Shown here: piece after piece, positions 52,301 through 61,800 of the stretch
How positions within the stretch are numbered: the first letter of the stretch is position 1
How the letters are laid out: each line of letters begins with the position of its first letter
Source: Macrotis lagotis
Taxonomy: Eukaryota > Chordata > Mammalia > Peramelemorphia > Peramelidae
DNA length: 64,000 nucleotides
Direction of reading: 5' to 3'
Assembly (NCBI RefSeq): GCF_037893015.1
Contig: NC_133661.1
Coordinates: 181,390,508-181,454,507 of the forward strand
Translations under genes and position numbers: made by a program
Notes under the pieces: generated by a model
The model's database searches: none
Told to the model about the DNA's origin: nothing
The model's input: only the letters and a program-made list of their open reading frames with translations

Positions 52301-55300
52301 GGCAGCAATCGAAGACACAATCACCACTGAGCCACCTCTGGAATAGACAATGAAACTGTTATTGCATTCTCACATTAGAAACCCTCAACCCTTATTTTCC
52401 TTTCCTCTCAAATGCATAAAGAATATCCTTTACTCACTCCCACTCTAACTCCCCACCACCAGCCCAGTCCCCTTTGACTCCTGTACCCCCTTTTCTCCAT
52501 CTCCGGCACCACCACATTCATTAGCAGGGCTGTGGACTTCACATTAACATCTAGAATCTGAAACCAAGAGGAGGAAAAATCAATTATTGGGAAAACAGTG
52601 TGAAGAAAAACAGAGGGTTAGGTTATTGGATTAGGATCAAGGCCAACTGAGCAAACATATAGTCCTGTTCTCCCTGTCTCTAGAGACAAGGTTAAGGTTG
52701 AACCCACCTGATGGTCTTGTTTTGTTCAGAACAGGTCTGAATCTCCAACAGACCTGGCATCCCTGGGGATCTTCTGACAGGGGATGCTATGTATTTAATA
52801 GAATGCAAGCATTTTGAAGGAAGGGATTCTTTGCTTTCTTTTTCTCTCTTTGTCTATGTGTAATGCCTATCATGGTACCTTGGAGACTTAACAGATGCCT
52901 GTTCATGGATTAATAGACTTGAAGCTAGAGAGGACTCCATTTAGTCCAGACCCTACATTTTATAGATGGAGAAGAGAATATAAGTGACTTGCCCACTGTA
53001 ACCTGGATAGCAAGTGAAAGAACCGAGACTGGAACTCAGGTCCTCCAATGCCACACTCAACATGCTTTCTACTGAACCATGTCACAAAACTGAATAAACT
53101 GAGTTGAATCCCTCTGGGACTTCTTCATACAGGAGAACTGATGTTCTTAGGGATGACCCAGTCCAACTTTGTACATGTGTCTGAGCTTATTTTTGTACTG
53201 ATAGGGTCTTTGGAAATGGGAAGTGAGGGTACTTTTGTGTTTTTCTGGTCACATTTTCTAGAAAGTGGAATTATGAGGGGGAAGCATAGTGAGGGGGATT
53301 GGAGTAATGGGTCCTGGAAACTGCTTCTATTCTACTAATTTAAACAAATAAAATATGCAATAGGCAGGATGATGTTTAAATGTTGAATCTGGAATCTGAG
53401 GACCTGTGATCAAATTCCAGCTTTCCTACTTACTACTGGAGTGACCTTGAGCAAGTCACTGAAACCTCTCCAGACTTCAATCTCTCCATTTGTAAAAATG
53501 AAGGAGCTGGATTAGATGACCTCAAAGTTCCTATCCAGCATTATGTCTATGATTGTATGAAAATCTGGCACAACTTGTTGGTTACCAAATTGATTTCAAA
53601 ACTGTCTTGACCAGGTGTTACATATCAAATTAATCTCCTTATCTCAAAGAAGATTATAACCAAGTTCAGGATCTGAGTCATCAAAAAAAACAAAATTTCT
53701 TACTTATGGTTTATTTCAACTACAGTGTAAGGAAATCACTGAAAGTCAGAGGAAGAAGCAAAACTGCAGGGAGTTTATGAACAATTTAGTATTCCTAATT
53801 CTGGTGGGAATGTTAATTCTACTAAACAAGCAGAAATATTTTAATTAAAATCCTTGTAATTGAAGAAAAGCAGGCATATGGAATTTATCACAGAAATATT
53901 ATTGAAATTATATGCATTAGTAAAATATGTAAATATTGCTGTACAATGGGTTGGGCATATTGGTGTTTTCCTTGAATGTATGAACCTTCCTGAGTGCAAA
54001 AAGAAGCAGTTTCTTTTTTTCCTTCCTTCCTTCATTTATCTATTTGTTTTTTAACAAATGGTATAATCAAAATGATACAATTTGGATCATCTTACCAGAA
54101 ACAATAGTTATTTTATATTATCAAAAATTATATTCATTTCTGGTAACTGAAGGGTAGAACTGTGAGTCTCAGTAGAATGATATATAATACGTTGTCATTA
54201 TATTATCTTTCAAATGAGGGATTTGGGGTATTTCATAGTATGTTGGGCTTGAATCTTGGAACCTCTGGCTTCAAATCTACCCTCTGGCACTTACTACCTG
54301 GGTGAGTTCCTTAGCCTATCTCTCAGGTACCTCTTTAGGACTTAAAAGCTAAGTCAACCCTGCATTCCTATATAGGGAATCTTCTATTCTGCTGAAATGG
54401 AAAACTCCTTTACTTTGTAACCTCTTTCACATGTCTCTGATGGGAATGGATCAACTGGGTTGGCTATAGAAGGATGTTGAGTACAAGTTGGGGAAGGTAG
54501 GCATAGAAAGTCAGGAACAGACAAATGAAAAGAGAAAATTTGAAGAGTAATATGAATATAGCACAAGGGCATATAGGGATAGTGGGGTCTTCCAGGGCAA
54601 TGTTTGGTCTCCAGAGCTTTAGATGAGCCACTTGTTCTGAAGAGAACCAAATTTGTCCTCAGAAAAATAGTTCAATTTTCAAAGCTCACCTCTTTGGTAC
54701 TTTAACCCTTTCTTACCCTGTCCCATATCTCCTCAGTGGCATCCACCAGCTTGCCAAAGAAGGGGTTGACAGCAGCATTGGAGACCAGAATGTCAATACC
54801 TCCATAGCTGTCTAAAGCCTGGGAAAAGGAATATGATCAGAGTCAATGATAAGTATAACATTAGGGATGTTCAACTGGAAATCCCTTCACCAATGGAGAT
54901 CAGCTACTCATCATCCAATTATTAGCATTTATTTTTTATTTATTTTTTAGGTTTTTGTAAGGCAAATGGGGTTAAGTGGCTTGCCCAAGGCCACACAGCT
55001 AGGTAATTAATAAGTGTCTGAGACCAGATTTGAACCCAGGTACTCCTGATTCCAGGGCTGGGCATTTTATCCACTGCGCCACCTAGCTGCCCTGATTATT
55101 AGCATTTATGAGATAACCAGGTTACATGACTTTTTCAAGGTCATATCACCAGCATGTATGAAACAGGACTGGAACACCAAGATCAGTCCTCCATTCACTG
55201 TACCATAGTGCCTCGCTTTAACACTCTTCCTTTAGTTTTTGTGAAATGACCCAAGAGAATTTTGTTAAATTTTAATATAGATTTCAAAATTATCACATTT

Positions 55301-55753
55301 TTTAGCTCCTCCTTTGCCTTCTTGAAATTTTCTGGGTTTTATTTATGATCAGGATTTGATACATATGCAGACCCCATCAACTTACTCAAGTGATTATTCC
55401 AATAAATGTTGACAATTATAAAAAGCCACATACAAATTAATCATTCAAATGAAACAAATTCAAATGAAATAAATCCATTTAATCACTCTCCCTCCCTCCC
55501 CTGCCTACTGAAAAGAATTTTTTAAAGTGATTGCAGGGAAACCTATCTAGGGATGTGTATGTAGGGAAATAGTCTTGCAATCTACAGTATTTGCCTATAG
55601 TTGTATCTTGGGCCTTTTAATAATATTATATGCAAAGGCCAGCTGTCAAGGCAACCATTCTAGTAGAGAATATTAGGTAGTTTTTCTAAACCAGTTTCAC
55701 TGTATTAACATCAAAGAGCACTGGGCAAAGTCACATAAAGGTTGTAGGAAGGG

Positions 55754-55805
<52 letters not shown>

Positions 55806-58800
55806 CACACTGATTTTCCTGGCTAGCTTTTATGGTATAGATTAAATCTTATTATAACTTGTTTCTTGGAGTCATAATGGGTAGGGAAAGTACCTTGGAC
55901 AAACAATGGAACATGTATAGACATTTTGGAACTGGTTCTGGTTGGTTAACTAGGCAGTAAAGATGAGGTTCTTTTTTTTTTAAATTCATTTAGTGATTCC
56001 TTTGCTCATGTCAACTGGTGAAAAAACTGAAGAGATGGGTATTGGTCCTTGACTGCTGTTTTTCTCATTCTAGGTGAAGGAAGTTAGAATCTTTTTGAGT
56101 CTGTGAATTTCTAAATGTCTAGAGGGTGAACTAGTATCCCAGCATCCTAGGGTTCAGAGGATGTTTGGGTGTGCAGTGCAGCATTGATTACCCAAGGAGG
56201 GCCTTTGGGACCTCAATCCAGTGGTACCTGGAGAACTTGAAGGGTCCAAGGGTATATGGAAACTGAAAAAGAGCCTATTCTCCCTAGAGACCAAAGCAAT
56301 ACAGAATGGGGCCCTGGACTGGTAGCAGGAAGAGCTAAGTTCAAAACATACCTTAGATATTCATTAGTCCTTCTGGCAAGACACAACCTCTATGTGTCTT
56401 AGTTTCCTCATTTGTAAAAATGAGACACTGTACTCATTGGTCTTTAAGGTCCTTGCCAGTTCTAAATTTAAGATTCCTATTAGATTTAGCTCAGCTCAAA
56501 ATTATGTAACACTCAAAAATAAAGTAATTAAAAACTTTTGCTAAAGATTTATATGTTATAGAAAAAGTCTATATTAATGGCAAAGCATGCTGATTTATTC
56601 TTAGTCAACCATTCAGATGGGAAATTTAATTTTTTTGGTGAGTTTACCACTAGTCACCTGTTGATGGTTACCTCAGCCATAGTAGCCAGAAAATAAAAAT
56701 CAGTGGAGGATTAGTCTTGGGAACACAAGGCTATAAAGTGACAGCAAATGTTACAATGGGCACAAACTTCTCTTCAACTTTTTTTTTGAACAATTACAGT
56801 TCTTGTAGGCTATACCTCCAAATTAATACTTAATTATATAATGAGCTGTAGTCTTTGCAATATTTTATAATAGTCTCATCTATCCAACTAGGGTAATATC
56901 TTCTTCTATCTAGCTCACTAATGCCTGGGGTGGGAGGTGAGAAGGGAAGGAAATAAGCATCTAAATTGTACCCACTGTGGGCTAAGCATATACAAATATT
57001 ATTTCATTTGATCCTCAAATAACCCTGCAAGGTAGCTGCTGTTATTATCTCCATTTTAGAATTCAGGAAACTGAGGCAAACAGAAGTTAAGTGAATTCCC
57101 CAGGGTCACACAGCTATTGACTATCTGAGGCCCAATATGAACTCATAGCTTCCTGATTCCAGGCCCCATGCTCTAATCTTTGTGATGCTTTGCTGCTGCC
57201 AACAGCCTGGGGTAGTGCCAGGCATAGAAAAGGTAGAGGGGCAATGAGGGGTAGCAGACAGCATGCTGAACTTTAGTTTTAGATTTTTTTTGCAAGGCAA
57301 TGGAGTTAAATGGCTTGCCCAAGACCACACAGCTAGGTAATTATATTAAGTATCTGAGGCTGGATTTGAACTCAGGTACTCCTGGCTCCAGGGCTGGTGC
57401 TCTAGCCACTGTGCCACCTAGCTGTCCCCGATGCTGAACTTTAAAGAATAAAGAAGATCTTGGGTCAAACCCCTCTTTTGATAATCATGGTTTAGCTCCA
57501 TGACTTAACTGAGCTGAGAGCTTTTAAAATGGGCATAATAATATCCATTACAATATATGCCTCAGGGCTGTTGTGAAACTTAAGTGATGCAATGTATATA
57601 TTTTGCAAGCTTGTCATAGAAATAAAAATTACTAGTAGTTATATTATTAGACATATAAATATTATATTAAATATTATCATATAATATGTGACACATAATA
57701 TATTATTATACTTATATATAATATTTCTTCTTATTATTTGCAGTTAGGTAGCACAATAGATAGAGTATTGGGCCTGAAGTTAGGAAGATCTGAGTTTGAA
57801 TGTAGCCTTAGATGCTTCCTCACTTTTTCCTCTGATTTCCTTCAAAATTCAAACAAATGCCAACTTCAGCAGGAAGCTTTTGAGTCCTATCCTCATCCTA
57901 ACAGTTCTGAAGAGCATGCCCTCCTGCCCACAATGTATACCTCTTTATGGGCCTGTTGTCTCCTACATTAGAGTATAGGCTCCTTTAGGGCAGGAATTGT
58001 TTTTCTTTTTTTTCTTCCTATCCCCAGATTATAGTAAAGAACTTAATAAATGTTTATTGATTGTTTGATTGATTTAGAATAAGGTTACAGATAAGATTAA
58101 GATTATCAGGGGCAATTGGTAGCTCATAGATAAAGCACTGGGGGCAGGAAGACCTGAGTTCAAATTTAACCCCTGAAACTTGACAGTTGCTATGTGACAC
58201 TAGGCAAGTCACTTAACCCTGATTACCTTGTTCTATCCCCACCCCCCAAAATCCAAAAGATTAGGAGGCAGAACTTGATAAGATATTTTTATAGACAAAC
58301 ATCATTGGAGTGAAGGGAGTAGGTCCTAGGCAATTTCTCTAAATTGTGATAGTAAATAGTATGCAAACTATGGTCTGTTATTCATATATATACACACACA
58401 GACTTCTAGTGGCTTCTCAGTGTCCTTAGAATCAAATGACAATACTTTTGGCATGTGTCTGCAGAACTGTTCTTTGACCAGCTAAAGTGGTTATTCATTT
58501 TATACCCTGGTTCCTCACCAACCAAAGGTGATTTTTTGGGAGCTCTACATATCTGGCTCTTTATCTCACACCTTTACCAAAATGATCTCATAGCCATGGC
58601 TCCTTCTTTCTCTCTAACAAATTGTATTTCTCTCCTTCTTTTAAGAAATACTCCAAGTTTCTCCTTCAAGAATCCTCTCATTAGCTGCATTTACTTTTTA
58701 ATCTGTTAGGTTCTCCATTCTATTCTAGGAAGGAAATATTACTTGGGAAGTGAAGTGAAAGCAGGCATTCCTACCATGTCCTCCATGTTCTGTCCCATAA

Positions 58801-61800
58801 GTGGATTTTTTTGTGTTGTTTGGCAAACCCCTTTCAACAAAAATAAAATAGGTTGTGAACCCCTAGGGCATGGGTTCTTTGAGCTCTTCTGGGCTGTGTC
58901 ATCCAACAAAAACTTGACGAATCAATTAATTAAGGATTAAATTGATCTATAAAGTTGCAACATTGGTGCATATGCTCACCAGTGCCTTCATTTTCCAGTT
59001 AGGTAATGTGGGTTGGACACACCTGCCCTATTTAAAATATTCTGTAATTATTTACCGTTTAAGGCTCTGTTAAAGAATTTTAGCACAAATCCCTCAGATC
59101 AGTCATGAACTCCTAGAGCTTTACTACTATTACTACTTGTCTAAGTACAAATACCAAGTCTCACCCTGGCTTAGACACTTCACTGTAGAAGTCCAAAGTA
59201 GACCAATATTAAAGGGGATACTTGGGATCTATTCCTTTACTAATATATTAGGCAGAATATAAAGGCAGAATGTAAGCCAGTAAGGTGTGATGGGCATTCT
59301 CTCCTTTGGAAAATAAATCTGTTTTTGGGGGTGGGGGGAATAGGAACTACCCTCTGAAGAGCTCCATGAGCTGGGATTCAAATTTATATGTTAGAAAGTC
59401 TTTCTTTTTTAGAAAATTTATTTATTTTATTTTGAATTTTGTGAAATAAAACATTTTCCATAATATAGCAGAATAAAAAAGATGATTGCATATGAAACTG
59501 CAAATCTACTATATATAACTTGTTATTCCTTTAAATATATAATAAAACAGAAAATGGTTTATGAGTGCATTTGTGTTTCCATATTTATAGTGAAAATAAG
59601 CTTATACACCTTATCTGCTCTATTAGAGGGAAAATTCTTTGGGAATTAGGATAATGTCTGTTGATTAAGATAGAGCTTAACTTTTTTGACATCATGGATC
59701 CTTTTGTTAATCTGGGGAACTTATGGCTTTTTCTCAAAAATAATGTGTTTAAATGCATAAAATAAAATAAAATACATAGACTCACAAAGGAAACCAATTA
59801 TATTGAAAGTTATCAAAATATATAAAAGATGCAATATTAAAGGTTTGCCTGAAAAGATATTAGAGGTATAATATTAAATAATTAAAAAAAAATCTACCCA
59901 GAGAATTTACATATCTCCTTACCACCCTCCTACCCATAGGAGTCAGGTTACTGATCCAAAGCAGATTTGAAGTCTGGATCCTCTGGGCAAGGGCAAATTA
60001 TCTTGAAAGTATTCCCTGTATTTACTACCTTATTTATAGTACACTGGGCAGCTAGATAGCACTGTGGATAGAGTGCTAGGCCTGGAGGCAGGAAGACTTG
60101 AGTTCAAATGTGACATCAGACACTTAGTAGCTGTGTGACCCTGACCAAGTCACTTAGCCTCTATTTTCTTTAATCAACCAGAGAAGGAAATGGTAAATCA
60201 CTCCAGTATCTTTGCCAAGAAAACTACATGGATGGTGTCCTCCATGGGGACATGACTAAATCTAATATAAAAGACTAGGAGGAGTCCCTGTGTTCCAGTC
60301 CCTAACTCTTCCACTAACTAGAAACCCTTGGATAAATCATTTAACTTCTCTGGGTCCCAGTTTCTGCATTTGTAAAATAAAGGAGTTGGACTAAATCAGA
60401 CAAGTCAAATAGGGTGTAACCTGAACCGGAGTAAAAACCAGTAACTGGAAGGGGTAGCTAGGTGGCACTGTAGACAGAGCACTGACCCTGGAGTTAGGAG
60501 GACCAGAGTTCAAATTTGGCCTCAGATATTTAATAATTACTTAGCTATGTGACCTTAGGCAAGTCACTTAACTCCGTCGCCTTGCAAAAATAAAAAAAGT
60601 AATTGGAAAATATTTAACAAAATAAAATTGCTATAAAAAATAGATAAGATTACTTTTTAGAACTAAATCCTATGGTTTAGTAGCCTCCATTTTATTTGAG
60701 TTTGACACTATTAGATTGGATGATCTCTTAGCCCCCAATAAGTTCTAATTATTTAAGAACCTATAGGAAAGGAATTGGAACTATGGGGTCTCTCCATGCT
60801 TTTTGATTGATTGAATGAAAACAACATGCAAATAAATCCTCTTTGACATGTGAGATAGGCCCTTGGGTTAATCATTAGCTCTCACGCCTTACATAATAAA
60901 TAGCACAGTAATGCCAAGGGTCCTCTCCTGTTCTCACTGGGCTTGTGTCCCTGCTGCTCACCGTGGCTACCAGTCTCTTTCGATCCTCTGCCTTTGCCAC
61001 ATGGCACACTGTGCCCGTCACACTCAGCCCCTCCTTCTGGAGTGCTGCCACAGCTCGATCCACATTCTGTTGCTTTCGGCTGCTCACAATCACATGGGCA
61101 CCGTCGCGGGCCAGACGTTGAGCGATGGCAAAACCAATCCTGGGGGTGGAGATAAGGAGATGCTGCTTAGCCCCAACCCATGCCAGCCAAGTCCCTTGGC
61201 TTCGTTACAACCTGAGCTGAGATAAGAACTGGAATTATATTTCACTGAATCCTGCACAGAGAGTGGACTCCTGAGCCTATAGAAGACTGTAAGGAATGAG
61301 AGGAGAGAGAGCCAAGGGCACAGCCTAATGATGAGATTTTGGGTATGATTTGATAAGAGGACACCTAGACCCCCTATTCCCCAAATATCTTTTGAACCAG
61401 TCTTAAATGTAATTCCCTTGCTGGAATTAAGCCCTGCCCTTCAGGAATCCCCTTCCTTCTACACTGGGAGTGCTTTAAACAGGGGTCCATGGACTGCCTA
61501 TGGCATCCACAAATAAATTTCAGGTGATCTGTGAACCTTCTGGGAAAAAAAAGGTAAAAATGGGAAAAAATACATCTTCATTTCTACTAACTAGAACTAA
61601 AAACTGGCATTTCTTTTATTTGAAAAACTATTTTGGGGAGCGGCTAGGTGGCATAGTGGATAAAGCATCGGCCTTGGAGTCAGGAGTACCTGGGTTCAAA
61701 TCTGGTCTCAGACACTTAATAATTACCTAGCTTGTGTGGCCTTGGGCAAGCCACTTAACCCTGTTTGCCTTGGAAAAACCTAAAAACAAAAAACAAAAAA

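Larger units (their letters stand above)
54819..60961. other. large DHRS4 intron 2, repeat content
   Basis: This is a 6.1 kb intron. In order it holds a SINE with TSD (54932-55094), a MIR-like piece (about 55095-55210), a CA microsatellite (55758-55803), MIR/THER1 copies (about 56310-56480 and 56955-57200), a SINE with TSD (57276-57430), an AT-rich patch (about 57640-57725), a partial SINE (57741-57830), L2 pieces (about 57840-58080 and 58395-58720), a SINE (58106-58250), a long-tailed SINE (60046-60262) and a SINE (60449-60598). No additional exon was recognised. Confidence 0.65.

Noticed and set aside
61634-61798. tRNA-like gene
   Set aside because: The A-box and B-box words belong to a tRNA-derived SINE repeated many times in the window. 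It has no cloverleaf or CCA context.
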